From positions 1 to 64,000 of the forward strand of contig DASZOC010000085.1 of assembly GCA_035550975.1 (NCBI GenBank): 64,000 nt of DNA. The letters are read 5' to 3'. This stretch comes from DASZOC01 sp035550975 (lineage in GTDB: Bacteria > Actinomycetota > CADDZG01 > WHSQ01). Positions 1 to 10,201 of this stretch are shown piece after piece. The position numbers and the translations under genes are program-made. Numbering within the stretch: position 1 is the stretch's first letter; the number at the start of each line of letters is the position of its first letter. The notes under the pieces were generated by a model, which was not told where the DNA came from, did no database searches, and saw only the letters and a program-made list of their open reading frames with translations.

Positions 1-25
1 TGTCACAGCCGTTCCGGCTGTGACA
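1..25. repeat. Perfect inverted repeat (hairpin)
   Basis: Two 10-nt arms (TGTCACAGCC and GGCTGTGACA) are separated by GTTCC. No T-run follows on either visible side, so this is either the end of a terminator for a gene left of the window or an operator. It lies 140 bp upstream of the DedA gene. Nothing else is recognisable between 26 and 150. Confidence 0.5.
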
Positions 26-165
26 CCCGGCCTGTATAGGACACCGATCCAAAAGGCCAGCGGGCGGCTTATCCCATCATTAGGGCGGGGCTGTCAAACG
101 AACGCGGCCCCGCTCGCATTGTTCCGCGCATCCGCACCGGAGGTGCGGGGCTACCATCGGCGCCC

Positions 166-792
166 GTGGATGCCCTGATCGAGCCCATCATCGACCTGAT
201 GGAGCGCTGGGTCGCGGATTACGGATACGTCGCGATCTTCCTGCTGATGCTTGCGGAATCGGCGTGTATCCCGTTCCCGAGCGAGGTCACGATGCTGGTC
301 GGCGGTTGGTACGCCGCCGAGGGGACCCTCGACTTCTTCTGGGTCGGCGCGGCGGGCGTCCTCGGGAACCTGGTCGGCTCCTGGATCGCCTATGCAGCCG
401 GCCGTTACTACGGTCGCGGGCTCCTCGATCGCTACGGGAGATACGTCCTGATCCGCAGCCATGACGTCGATAGGGCGGAGGTCTGGTGGGAGCGGTACGG
501 CGAAGCCGCGACGTTCTTCTCGCGCCTGTTGCCCGTCATCCGCACGTTCATCTCGTTGCCTGCAGGGATCGCGAGGATGCCGTTCGGCAAGTTCACCCTG
601 TACACGTTCCTCGGCGTGATCCCGTGGACGTTCGCGCTCGCGTGGCTGGGGGTGATCGTGAAGGACAACTGGCACCGCGTCCTCGCCTATTTCGACCTTC
701 CGACCCTGATCATCGGCGGACTCGTGCTGGCGGGCATCGGTTACTGGTACTGGAGGCGGCGCAAACAGCGCAAGAAGCTCGCGGCCCCCTAA
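166..792 (+). CDS. DedA family membrane protein
   Basis: A 208-residue integral membrane protein of the DedA/SNARE-associated family, whose members act in the inner membrane in lipid flipping and membrane-potential maintenance. The N-terminal region holds the family signature around residues 30-45 (LAESACIPFPSEVTMLVGG), followed by GRYYGR near 80 and the re-entrant-loop segment with SRLLPVIRTFISLPAG near 120-135. About four to five hydrophobic segments are visible, and the C-terminus is basic (WRRRKQRKK). The start is GTG; a TACCAT box lies 8 nt upstream and there is no well-placed Shine-Dalgarno, so a leaderless message is likely. It converges on the HD gene with a 4-bp overlap at the stops. 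Confidence 0.9.
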   Translation: MDALIEPIIDLMERWVADYGYVAIFLLMLAESACIPFPSEVTMLVGGWYAAEGTLDFFWVGAAGVLGNLVGSWIAYAAGRYYGRGLLDRYGRYVLIRSHDVDRAEVWWERYGEAATFFSRLLPVIRTFISLPAGIARMPFGKFTLYTFLGVIPWTFALAWLGVIVKDNWHRVLAYFDLPTLIIGGLVLAGIGYWYWRRRKQRKKLAAP

Positions 793-1340
793 GCCAGCTC
801 TATCTCCGGCGCGACCCTCTGCAGACCGTCGATAGAGATCTGCAGGAACTCGTCGAGCGTGAGCCCGATCGACTCCTCGACGTTGCGGACGTTCTCGCGC
901 TCGACCCCCGGCGCGAACGACTTCTCCTTCAGCTTCTTCTTCACCGACGAGACCTTCATGCCCTGCGCCTTCTCCGGCCGGACCAGAGCGCACGCCACCA
1001 GCAGTCCGCCGGCCGCGTCGGCATGGATCAAGCAGCGCGACATCAGGTCGTGATCGGGCTGCAGCTCCCGGTGGTTGAGGATCGCCTGGAGCACCTGTTC
1101 GTCGTCGAACCCTGCGTCACGCAGCCATCCGACACCCATCTGCGGGTGCTGCGAGTGGTCCTCGAACGTGACGTCGTAGTCGAGGTCGTGGAACAGCCCC
1201 GCCCACCCCCACCGATCCTGGTCCTCGCCGAAATGGTCTGCGAGCGCGCGCATCACTCCTTCGACCGCGACCAGGTGGCGGTAGGTGATGGCTTTGGTCG
1301 TGCGCTTCTTGACGATGCTGAGCGCGGTGGTGCGATCCAC
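789..1340 (-). CDS. HD-domain phosphohydrolase
   Basis: A 183-residue cytoplasmic protein with a compact HD domain. The metal-ligand pattern is visible as H23 (YRHLVAVEGVMRALA), the HD pair in LFHDLDYD, H72 (NHRELQ region) and a later D in HADAAG, consistent with a small HD hydrolase. The exact substrate cannot be told. It begins with GTG 9 nt after the stop of the downstream trkA-type gene, so it is probably the third gene of a trkA-trkA-HD operon. Nucleotide or phosphodiester hydrolysis is inferred from the family only. Confidence 0.8.
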   Translation of the reverse strand: MDRTTALSIVKKRTTKAITYRHLVAVEGVMRALADHFGEDQDRWGWAGLFHDLDYDVTFEDHSQHPQMGVGWLRDAGFDDEQVLQAILNHRELQPDHDLMSRCLIHADAAGGLLVACALVRPEKAQGMKVSSVKKKLKEKSFAPGVERENVRNVEESIGLTLDEFLQISIDGLQRVAPEIELA

Positions 1341-1349
1341 TAGCCGGGA

Positions 1350-2024
1350 CTATCCGGCGAGGGCTTGCTTCAGGTCGCTCTCGGCCTCGGGTGACGCGAT
1401 CGCGAGGACCTCGTCGCCTTCGTGCAGGGGCGTATCGCTCGTCGGAGCGATCACGTGGTTGTCACGCACGACCGCCACGAGCGTGCAATCCGGCGGCATC
1501 TTGAGGTCGCCGATGCGTTTGCCCGCGGCGGGCGAGCCTTCCGCCAGCCGCAGCTCCAGGAGGCCCACCTTGCCCCGCTCCAGGTCGAGCAGTCGCACGA
1601 GATCGCCCACCGACACGGCCTCCTCGACGAGCGACGTCAGGAGGTGCGGCGTGCTGACCGCGACGTCGACCCCCCAGGTCTCGGTGAACAACCAGCTGTT
1701 GTCGGGATGGTTGACGCGCGCAACGACGCGAGGCACCGCGAACTCCTGTTTCGCGAGCAGCGCGATCACGAGGTTGTCCTCGTCGTCGCCGGTCGCGGCG
1801 ACCATGACCTCGCACGACGAGAGCACGACGGAATCGAGCGTGTGCAGCTCACACGCGTCGCCGACGACCCAGTTGACGTCGTAGTCGTCGCGCAGCGACT
1901 CGACCAGGTCTTTGTTCTGGTCGATCACGACGACCTCGTGCCCGTGCGCCCTCAGGTCCTTCGCGACGTAACGTCCGACGTTGCCGGCGCCCGCGATCGC
2001 GATGCGCATGCTCTTTGCCGTCAC
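1350..2024 (-). CDS. trkA: TrkA-type K+ uptake regulatory protein (second copy)
   Basis: A 224-residue RCK protein: an N-terminal Rossmann fold with the glycine signature GAGNVG (residues about 12-17), an acidic residue after beta-2 (VVIDQNKD), and a C-terminal RCK_C (TrkA_C) domain from about 140 to 220. It gates a Trk/Ktr potassium channel in response to nucleotides (family knowledge). The upstream trkA stop and this GTG overlap as GTGA, so the two are translationally coupled; an alternative ATG lies at 2009. It corresponds in position to ceoC/Rv2692 of Mycobacterium. No Trk membrane subunit is in the window, but an APC permease is encoded divergently. Confidence 0.88.
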   Translation of the reverse strand: MTAKSMRIAIAGAGNVGRYVAKDLRAHGHEVVVIDQNKDLVESLRDDYDVNWVVGDACELHTLDSVVLSSCEVMVAATGDDEDNLVIALLAKQEFAVPRVVARVNHPDNSWLFTETWGVDVAVSTPHLLTSLVEEAVSVGDLVRLLDLERGKVGLLELRLAEGSPAAGKRIGDLKMPPDCTLVAVVRDNHVIAPTSDTPLHEGDEVLAIASPEAESDLKQALAG

Positions 2025-2683
2025 TCTGGTGCACCGACCTTCTTCAGCTCGTCGTTGAGATCGGCCAGAGTCGTCCGCACGACCGAGATGTGGAGGATGT
2101 CGCCGTCCTGGATCGTGAGGTCTTTCGCCGGGAGCCGCGGGACTCCGAAGCGGCTGACCGCGACCACCCGACGCAACCCGTCGAGGTCGAGCATCCCGAC
2201 CTTCTTCCCGACCGTCTCGGCCGGCGCGGCCATCGCCGTGATAACCACCTCGCCGTTATCGACGGTGTATTCGACCGGTACGTCCTCCGGCAGGATCGAA
2301 CGCAGGATCTGGTCCGTCGTCCACCGGACGGTTGCCACCGTCTGGATGCCGAGACGCTGGTAGATCTGGGCGCGGCGGGGGTCGTAGATGCGCGCCACGA
2401 CGTGCGGGACCCGGTAATGCTCCTTCGCGACACGCGCCGAGACGATGTTCGAGTTGTCTCCGCTCGTGACCGACGCGAAGGCCTGAGCATCTTCGATACG
2501 CGCTTCTTCCAGAACCTCACGGTCGAAAACGAACCCGACGATGAACTTGCCGGCGAACTCCGGGCGCAGCCGCTCGCGCGCCTTCGCGTTCTTGTCTACG
2601 ACCGTAACCGAGTGGCCCAATCGTTCCAGGTTCGTCGCCAGGGCAGATCCAACACGACCGCAGCCGCAGATGATGGTGTGCAA
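2021..2683 (-). CDS. trkA: TrkA-type K+ uptake regulatory protein (first copy)
   Basis: A 220-residue RCK protein with Rossmann motif CGCGRVGSALA at the N-terminus, a Val-Val-Asp acidic end of beta-2 (VTVVDKNAKA), and a C-terminal TrkA_C domain from about 135. It is the counterpart of ceoB/Rv2691. The start is TTG at 2683, chosen because AAGGAG lies 8 nt upstream and because the Rossmann fold begins immediately. It is divergent from the OB-fold gene, with 55 bp between them, and is the first gene of trkA-trkA-HD. Two distinct RCK subunits probably form a hetero-octameric gating ring. Confidence 0.88.
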   Translation of the reverse strand: MHTIICGCGRVGSALATNLERLGHSVTVVDKNAKARERLRPEFAGKFIVGFVFDREVLEEARIEDAQAFASVTSGDNSNIVSARVAKEHYRVPHVVARIYDPRRAQIYQRLGIQTVATVRWTTDQILRSILPEDVPVEYTVDNGEVVITAMAAPAETVGKKVGMLDLDGLRRVVAVSRFGVPRLPAKDLTIQDGDILHISVVRTTLADLNDELKKVGAPE

Positions 2684-2697
2684 ATCGATAGCTCCTT

Positions 2698-2713
2698 AAC
2701 GCCTGAGGGCGTT
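2698..2713. promoter_or_regulatory. Palindrome in the divergent trkA / OB-fold promoter region
   Basis: AACGCC-TGAG-GGCGTT sits in the 55-bp gap between the two divergent transcription units. It could be an operator for both sides. A CATAAT box at 2725-2730 on the plus strand is the likely -10 for the OB-fold gene. Confidence 0.35.
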
Positions 2714-2738
2714 CCGGATACTGCCATAATCGCTGCCT

Positions 2739-3113
2739 GTGGCTGGCCTCGGCACCGTGTTTCGGAACCTGTCTCGGACACCCGACGAGATACGAGCGGA
2801 GAACCTCCGCGCTTGGCAAGGAACGCTCACCGATGTCAAACCCATCGCGTCGCTGAAGTCGCGGGAACGCGCCAAGGTCGCCGGTGTCATCCAGAACATC
2901 CGTATCGACCCCCGCGGGGGGACCTCGATCGAAGCGACCATCATCGACGGAACCGGCCACATGGTCGCCAAGTGGCTCGGACGCGATCGCATGCTCGGGA
3001 TCGGACTGGGGATGGGTCTCATCATGGAAGGTGTCTGCGGTGGGGGCTCGCAGGGCGAGCTCGTGATCCTCAATCCCGAGTACAGCCTGGTTAGCAACCC
3101 CGAGCACGGATGA
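2739..3113 (+). CDS. OB-fold nucleic acid-binding protein
   Basis: A 124-residue protein with an OB-fold of the tRNA-anticodon/RecG-wedge type in the C-terminal two thirds (AKVAGVIQNIRIDPRGG near residue 50, then IIDGTGHMVAKWLG near 70). It resembles Rv2694c of Mycobacterium by fold and position. The start is GTG at 2739 after a CATAAT box 8 nt upstream; no Shine-Dalgarno is visible. Its stop overlaps the start of the permease gene as ATGA, so the two are co-translated. The function in the K+/permease locus is unknown; nucleic-acid binding is inferred from the fold. Confidence 0.8.
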   Translation: MAGLGTVFRNLSRTPDEIRAENLRAWQGTLTDVKPIASLKSRERAKVAGVIQNIRIDPRGGTSIEATIIDGTGHMVAKWLGRDRMLGIGLGMGLIMEGVCGGGSQGELVILNPEYSLVSNPEHG

Positions 3114-5380
3114 ACCGCGCCACCGCCGTATTCAAGCGGATCGTCGTCGGACGCCCGATGTCCCACGGCGAACTCCAGCACACCCTGCTCCCCAAGCGCA
3201 TCGCTCTGCCCGTCTTCGCCTCCGACGCCCTGTCCTCGATGTCGTACGCGACCCAAGAGGTGCTGCTGGTACTCGCCCTGGCAGGGACCGCTGCGCTTTC
3301 GATGGTCGTTCCGATCTCACTGGCGGTCAGTGCGCTTCTCGCGATAGTCATCGTTTCCTACCGCCAGATCGTGAAGGCATACCCGGGCGGTGGCGGAGCG
3401 TACGCCGTCGCTCTCGAGAACCTCGGGATGTACCCCGGGCTGGTGGTCGCGGGGGCGCTGCTGATCGACTACGTCTTGACCGTCGCCGTATCGATCACGG
3501 CAGGCGCTGATGCGGTGGTGTCGGCCTTCCCCGAGATGCTCGAGCACAAGCTGGGTCTGACTATCGGGTTGATCGGGCTCGTCACCCTCGCCAACCTTCG
3601 GGGCTCCAAGGAGTCCGGTCGCCTCTTCGCCGTGCCCACCTACGGGTTCGTCCTGTCCATGTACCTCCTGATCGGCACCGGCATCGTTCGCTGCTTGGGT
3701 GGATGCCCGCAAGCCGAGAGCGCACACCTCGAGCTCGAGTCGGTCTCGCTCCTCGCCCCGCTCCTGTTGCTGCGCGCCTTCGCTGCGGGTACCACGGCCT
3801 TGACCGGGGTCGAGGCGATCGCCGAAGGCGTGCCGGTCTTCCGGTACCCGCAGTCGAAGAACGCGGCGACCACCCTGACGGTTCTGGGGTGCCTGTCGAT
3901 CTCGATGTTCATCGGGCTGTCGTGGCTGACCGACAAGACCAACGTCGTCTATATCGAGCACCTCGAGGGCCAGCGCACCGTCGTCGCACAGGTAGCCAAC
4001 GCGGTCTTCGGTGGTGGGCCGATGTTCTTCGTCGTCCAGGTGATGACCGCTCTGATCCTGGTCCTAGCAGCCAACACTGCCTACACAGGGTTCCCGGTCC
4101 TGGCATCGATCCTGGCCAAGGACCGGTTCATGCCCGGACAGTTCAAGAACCGCGGCGACCGGCTCGTCTATTCGAACGGGATCGTCATCCTCGCCGCGCT
4201 CGCCGCCTTGCTCGTGTACGCGTTCAAGGCGAATCTCACGAACCTGATCCAGCTCTACCTCGTGGGAGTTTTCCTGTCGTTCACGCTCGCCCAGTTCGGA
4301 ACGGTCCTCCGATGGCGAACGGTACGAACCCCCGGATGGGAGCGAAGCGCCATCATCAACGGCATCGGAGCCGCGGTCACGGGGATCGTCCTGATCGTCG
4401 TCGTCGTGACGAAGTTCGGACGTGGTGCGTGGGGCGTCATCGTTGCGATCCCGATACTCATCTTCTTGATGAGGGGAATCCACACGCATTACGCGGAGGT
4501 CTCGGAGGAGCTCGCGAGTCCCGCGCGCAAGCCCGCGGAACGCCGCAGAGGCCACCAACACATGGTCATCTACGTGCGGCAACTGGATGCGGCGACCGCA
4601 CGAGCGATCGGTGTGGTGCGCTCGATGCGACCCGCCGACATCTCGGCCATCACGCCGGATCCTGCAACGGGAGCCGCATGGCGCCGCTTGGCCCCCGAGG
4701 TTCCGTTGACGGTTCTGTCCGGCAGGGGGAACGTACGCAAACGAGTGCGCGATCACCTGCTGGAGCGACGGCAGCACCTGGGCGCGGATGACTTCCTCAC
4801 GTTGGTGGTTCCCGAGCTACTCGGGTCGCGCCACCTCCTCGAGGTGTTCCGCCGTCCCGGCTTGACCAGACTGAAGGCATCGTTGCTGACAACCCCGGGC
4901 ATCCAGTTGTTGAACGTGCCGATGGTCCGAGACGAGATCGACCCTTCGGTAGACGAAGCGGTCGAGCCCGCGCGTAATCACGTCCTGGTGCTGGTCTCGG
5001 GGGTGCACAACGCGACGCTCCAAGCGATCGAATACGCGGAGAGCCTCACCGCGACCGACATCCGAGCCGTCTCTTTCGGACTCGATACAGCCGAGACCGA
5101 AGAGCTCGGGAACCTGTGGTTGGACGCACGGATCCCTCACCCCTTGGAGATAGAGGCGTCGCCGTTCCGGGACATCGGTCTCTCGCTGCGCGACTACATC
5201 CGGCAGTTCGAGGCCGACGGCGTGAATCGGATGGTGACGGTGGTCATGCCCGAGTTCGTCGTGACCAAGAAGCGCCACCAGATCCTGCACGGCCAGACCG
5301 CCCTCATCGTGAAGCGCCACGTCCTGTTCGAGCGCGGCGTCTCGGCGGTCAGCATCCCGTACCACCTCAAGGCAGGCTAG
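3110..5380 (+). CDS. APC superfamily permease with C-terminal cytoplasmic domain
   Basis: A 756-residue transporter. Residues about 30-450 form a 12-helix APC-type membrane domain starting at LPVFASDALSSMSYATQEVL, which matches the KUP-like/APC entry in TM1. Residues about 460-756 form a soluble domain with two alpha/beta halves (MVIYVRQLDAATARAI and HVLVLVSGVHNATLQAIEYA), resembling tandem universal-stress-type folds. The neighbouring TrkA genes and the Mycobacterium counterpart Rv2690c suggest K+ or amino-acid transport; the substrate is not proven. It is translationally coupled to the OB-fold gene by ATGA. A strong hairpin follows 14 bp after the stop. Confidence 0.87.
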   Translation: MNRATAVFKRIVVGRPMSHGELQHTLLPKRIALPVFASDALSSMSYATQEVLLVLALAGTAALSMVVPISLAVSALLAIVIVSYRQIVKAYPGGGGAYAVALENLGMYPGLVVAGALLIDYVLTVAVSITAGADAVVSAFPEMLEHKLGLTIGLIGLVTLANLRGSKESGRLFAVPTYGFVLSMYLLIGTGIVRCLGGCPQAESAHLELESVSLLAPLLLLRAFAAGTTALTGVEAIAEGVPVFRYPQSKNAATTLTVLGCLSISMFIGLSWLTDKTNVVYIEHLEGQRTVVAQVANAVFGGGPMFFVVQVMTALILVLAANTAYTGFPVLASILAKDRFMPGQFKNRGDRLVYSNGIVILAALAALLVYAFKANLTNLIQLYLVGVFLSFTLAQFGTVLRWRTVRTPGWERSAIINGIGAAVTGIVLIVVVVTKFGRGAWGVIVAIPILIFLMRGIHTHYAEVSEELASPARKPAERRRGHQHMVIYVRQLDAATARAIGVVRSMRPADISAITPDPATGAAWRRLAPEVPLTVLSGRGNVRKRVRDHLLERRQHLGADDFLTLVVPELLGSRHLLEVFRRPGLTRLKASLLTTPGIQLLNVPMVRDEIDPSVDEAVEPARNHVLVLVSGVHNATLQAIEYAESLTATDIRAVSFGLDTAETEELGNLWLDARIPHPLEIEASPFRDIGLSLRDYIRQFEADGVNRMVTVVMPEFVVTKKRHQILHGQTALIVKRHVLFERGVSAVSIPYHLKAG

Positions 5381-5393
5381 ATCTAGACGCGCC

Positions 5394-5420
5394 GGAGGGG
5401 GGCCCAAGGCCCCCTCCTTT
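5394..5420. terminator. Rho-independent terminator between permease gene and hppA
   Basis: A GC-rich stem (GGAGGGGG... pairing with ...GGCCCCCTCC) with a short loop is followed by TTT. It sits between the convergent APC permease gene and hppA and may serve both strands. Confidence 0.75.
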
Positions 5421-5445
5421 GTTCGTCACGGTCGAGCTGTACCAG

Positions 5446-7781
<2,336 letters not shown>

Positions 7782-7785
<4 letters not shown>

Positions 7786-8492
7786 GCGGATCTCTCCTTT
7801 CTCTGTGCCGCCCGCTGTTTGCTTTCTTCTTGCTTGACGAAGATCTGCGTGGCTACCTTCTGCGAGACCGTCCGGTCCTGGCCCGCGACGCGCAGCACCA
7901 GCGGCCCATCGAACGGGTGCTTCTCACGCACCTCGACCCGCACGCCCGGACGCAGACCGAGCGTGTCCAGGAACGCGACGATCTCGGGCTCGGTGGAACC
8001 GGGAACCGCGACCACCGCCGCGTCACCCGGCTCGAGCGCGTACAGCGGCGGCATCTCGGGTATCTCGACGACGTCGGGCTCCGGGATCGGGAAGCCGTGC
8101 GGACACGTCGCGGGCCGGTCGAGCGCGATGAACATCCGGTCCTCTACCTCTTGCGGCAGGTCGTGCTCGAAGGCACCGGCGAGGCGGTCGGCCTCGTTCC
8201 ACGCGTAGCCGAGCATGTCCGACAGGAACCGCTCGACGATGCGGTGGCGGCGGATCGCCCGTACCGCGGCGCGCCGCCCGGGCCCGGTGAGCTCGACCCC
8301 GCGGTAGGGCTTGTGATCGAGCAGGCCGCGCTCCGCGAGCCGTTTGACGGTGGCGGTAACGGTCCCCGGGCTGACGCCGAGACCCTCGGCGAGCGCTCCG
8401 GTGTGGGCGCCGGACCCCCCCTTCGTGAGGCGGTAGACGGCTTTCAGCGCCTCACGATCGGGTCGCGACAGGGGTTCTTCCGAAGTTTTCAC
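7782..8492 (-). CDS. DtxR/MntR-family metal-dependent transcriptional regulator
   Basis: A 236-residue regulator. Residues about 10-70 form the winged helix-turn-helix (HTGALAEGLGVSPGTVTATVKRL), 75-140 the metal-binding and dimerisation domain (RRHRIVERFLSDMLGY, then EDRMFIALDRP), and 155-225 a C-terminal FeoA/SH3-like domain (ALEPGDAAVVAVPGS). The basic tail is lysine- and glutamine-rich. The start is GTG at 8492, with TATCTT 7 nt upstream and no Shine-Dalgarno: probably leaderless. A palindromic operator abuts this promoter, suggesting autoregulation. It is the first gene of a two-gene unit with hppA. Mn2+ or Fe2+ as corepressor cannot be decided from the sequence. Confidence 0.88.
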
Positions 8493-8499
8493 GGGCGGG

Positions 8500-8523
8500 A
8501 AGATAGCTTTTGGCTACCCAAAA
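8500..8523 (-). promoter_or_regulatory. Promoter and palindromic operator of the DtxR-type gene
   Basis: On the plus strand, 8508-8523 reads TTTTGGCTACCCAAAA: perfect 6-bp arms around a 4-bp centre. It lies 2 bp upstream of the minus-strand -10 box TATCTT (8505-8500), which itself is 7 nt from the GTG. The size and symmetry suit a DtxR/MntR-family operator, so binding would block the promoter. Confidence 0.65.
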
Positions 8524-8552
8524 CGTCAAATGCGGCACCGATGTCCGTATGC

Positions 8553-8651
8553 GGGAGCGCAGGTGGCGGTGTCGACACGGCGAGTTACGCCCCGGGCGCA
8601 GCCGGCGGGTGGATGTCTGAGCTTAGGGGCGACACCGCCGCCGGAGCGACC
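8553..8651. repeat. About 100-bp interspersed repeat, copy 1
   Basis: This non-coding sequence recurs at 21521-21620. The first 36 positions of the two copies differ at one base, and the blocks GATGTCTGAGC, AGGGGCGACAC and CGCCGGAGCGACC are identical. Its outer parts are complementary (GGCGGTGTCG near the left, CGACACCGCC near the right), so it can fold into a long hairpin. It lies between the 3' end of the anti-sigma gene and the promoter of the DtxR gene. Confidence 0.8.
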
Positions 8652-8667
8652 CGCGGCAGGCCTCTTG

Positions 8668-9075
8668 TCAGTGCTTGATCACCAGGCGGGTGGTCATGCC
8701 TCCGCCGGCGCGGGACTCGAAGTGGCATTCGTCCACGAGGCTCTTCAGCAGCGCGAACGACATCACCGCCCGGGTCGAGAAGCCTTGCGTGTCGACGTCG
8801 TCGACGGCTGCGGGGTCGACCCCCGGCCCCCGATCCCCCACCTCGATGCGGACCGCGTGCGCGTCCTCGCTCCACGCCACCCGGACCGGCTCGGGGGAGC
8901 TCGCCTCCGCGTTGTTCAGCACCGCGTTCGCGCATGCCTCGGACACCGCGATCTTCAGGTCGTCGATCTTCTCCTCGTCGAGCCCCGCCGTCCGGGCGAG
9001 CGACGACAGCGCGAGCCGAACCACCCCGACGTAAGGGGACTTCGGTGGGATCTCGAGCGAGACTTCCGCCACCAC
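8668..9075 (-). CDS. RsbW-like anti-sigma factor / serine kinase (HATPase_c)
   Basis: A 135-residue GHKL ATP-binding protein. The N-box is KIAVSEACANAVLN (residues about 41-54) and the G1 box is VGDRGPGVD (near 84-92); the lid and G2 region (GFSTRAVMSFALL, GGGMTTRLVI) follows. In this family the protein binds an alternative sigma factor and phosphorylates a STAS antagonist on serine. The gene starts with GTG 3 nt after the stop of the STAS gene, giving the classical antagonist/anti-sigma pair. No sigma factor gene is adjacent, so the target must be encoded elsewhere. Confidence 0.9.
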   Translation of the reverse strand: MVAEVSLEIPPKSPYVGVVRLALSSLARTAGLDEEKIDDLKIAVSEACANAVLNNAEASSPEPVRVAWSEDAHAVRIEVGDRGPGVDPAAVDDVDTQGFSTRAVMSFALLKSLVDECHFESRAGGGMTTRLVIKH

Positions 9076-9078
9076 GAC

Positions 9079-9414
9079 CTAGGAGCCGGTCGCCGCGTCG
9101 ACCGAGTCGTGGATCGGGAACACCTTCGTCAGGCCCGTGATCTTGAAGATCTTGAGGATCTTGTCCTGGGTGCAGACCAGCGACAGGCTCCCATCGTGCG
9201 CCTTGACCCGTTTGAGCGCCCCGACGAGGACCCCGAGGCCGGTGGAGTCGAGGAAGTCGACCCCCTCGAGGTTCACGACCACGTCGTAAGACCCCTCCGA
9301 GACGAGCTCGATGAGCTTCTCCCGCAGCTTCGGCGCCGTGTAGACGTCGATCTCGCCTTTGACGTCGACGACCGCGTGCGAGCCCTCCTTGTGAACGTCC
9401 AGTCCCAGCTCCAT
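9079..9414 (-). CDS. STAS anti-anti-sigma factor
   Basis: A 111-residue single STAS domain. The phosphorylatable serine is in DFLDSTGLGVLVGALKR (Ser57), the hallmark of anti-sigma factor antagonists such as SpoIIAA/RsbV. When unphosphorylated it would bind the partner anti-sigma kinase and free the sigma factor. AAAGG lies upstream of the ATG as a Shine-Dalgarno. It is the first gene of a two-gene operon with the RsbW-like gene 3 nt downstream. Confidence 0.92.
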   Translation of the reverse strand: MELGLDVHKEGSHAVVDVKGEIDVYTAPKLREKLIELVSEGSYDVVVNLEGVDFLDSTGLGVLVGALKRVKAHDGSLSLVCTQDKILKIFKITGLTKVFPIHDSVDAATGS

Positions 9415-9580
9415 CGGGCGTGCCTTTCGTCAAGTGGATGAGAAGCGGCATCCTAGTCGCGGCGCTTCGCGCCCTCGCCCTGCTAAAGGCCGCCTGATAT
9501 CCGCCGATTCGCGTCGGACAGGAGCTAGCTTTCCTGTTGCTTGTGTTGTTTTTGTTATCTATTGAGCATTAGGGGGACGA

Positions 9581-10201
9581 TTGAGCGTCGTTGCGCCGTC
9601 GCCGCGCCTGGGGTGGAGGCTGCTGCCCGCGGTGGTCGCGGCGGCCGCCGCCGTGGTCGCGGCCAGCCTGGCGATCGCCGCCGTGCGGGACCACCCGGCC
9701 GCGACCGCGGTTAGACGGGCCGTTGCCGGACGTCCGGTCACGGCAGCGGTGGTCGCGAAGCCGTGGCGTATCGCGACGTTCTCGGTCGGGGCGACCGTGG
9801 TGCCGGAACGACTGTCGCGCCCGGCGCGGCGGCGCCTCGAGGCGCAGAAGCCGCGGGTCCGGCGCGTGGCGCGGGCCGTCGCCCACGCCGTCACGCTGGC
9901 GCCCCCGGACGGGCCCGCAGGGGTCGGACGGTTCCTCACGGCCGCGGCCGCCCGTTCCTTCGCTCGGACCGCGCCGGGGCTGCCGAAGAACGCCCGCGAC
10001 GTCACCGCGTTCGACCGGTTCGGGCGCATCGGTCTGCAGGCACCGCGGTTCGACACCGCGGTCGCGCACCTCCACGTGAAGACGCGCGCGCTGGTCGGCG
10101 AGCGACGCGCCCGGTGGAACGACACAGTGACGCTGTGGTTGACGCGCAGGGAGCGAGCGTGGAAAGTCATCGCGTTCGACATCGACAGGCGGCCGCGATG
10201 A
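9581..10201 (+). CDS. Membrane-anchored protein of unknown function upstream of LCP gene
   Basis: A 206-residue Ala/Arg-rich protein. One hydrophobic segment at residues about 12-34 is a signal anchor; the rest is extracytoplasmic and very basic, ending in a beta-rich segment (WNDTVTLWLTRRERAWKVIAFDID). The start is TTG at 9581, chosen because AGGGGGA lies just upstream. A conspicuously A+T-rich patch (about 9530-9575) precedes it and probably holds the promoter. The stop overlaps the start of the LCP gene (ATGA), so it is probably a partner of that enzyme. I do not recognise the family. Confidence 0.65.
   Translation: MSVVAPSPRLGWRLLPAVVAAAAAVVAASLAIAAVRDHPAATAVRRAVAGRPVTAAVVAKPWRIATFSVGATVVPERLSRPARRRLEAQKPRVRRVARAVAHAVTLAPPDGPAGVGRFLTAAAARSFARTAPGLPKNARDVTAFDRFGRIGLQAPRFDTAVAHLHVKTRALVGERRARWNDTVTLWLTRRERAWKVIAFDIDRRPR

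Noticed and set aside
2015..3094. Long plus-strand frame opposite the trkA gene
   Set aside because: Codon content is Arg/Asp-rich shadow sequence with no family; the minus-strand frame has a full RCK protein.
9481..9580. Horizontally acquired A+T-rich patch before the 206-residue gene
   Set aside because: The patch is only about 50 bp and contains a good ribosome site at its end; a promoter region is a sufficient explanation.
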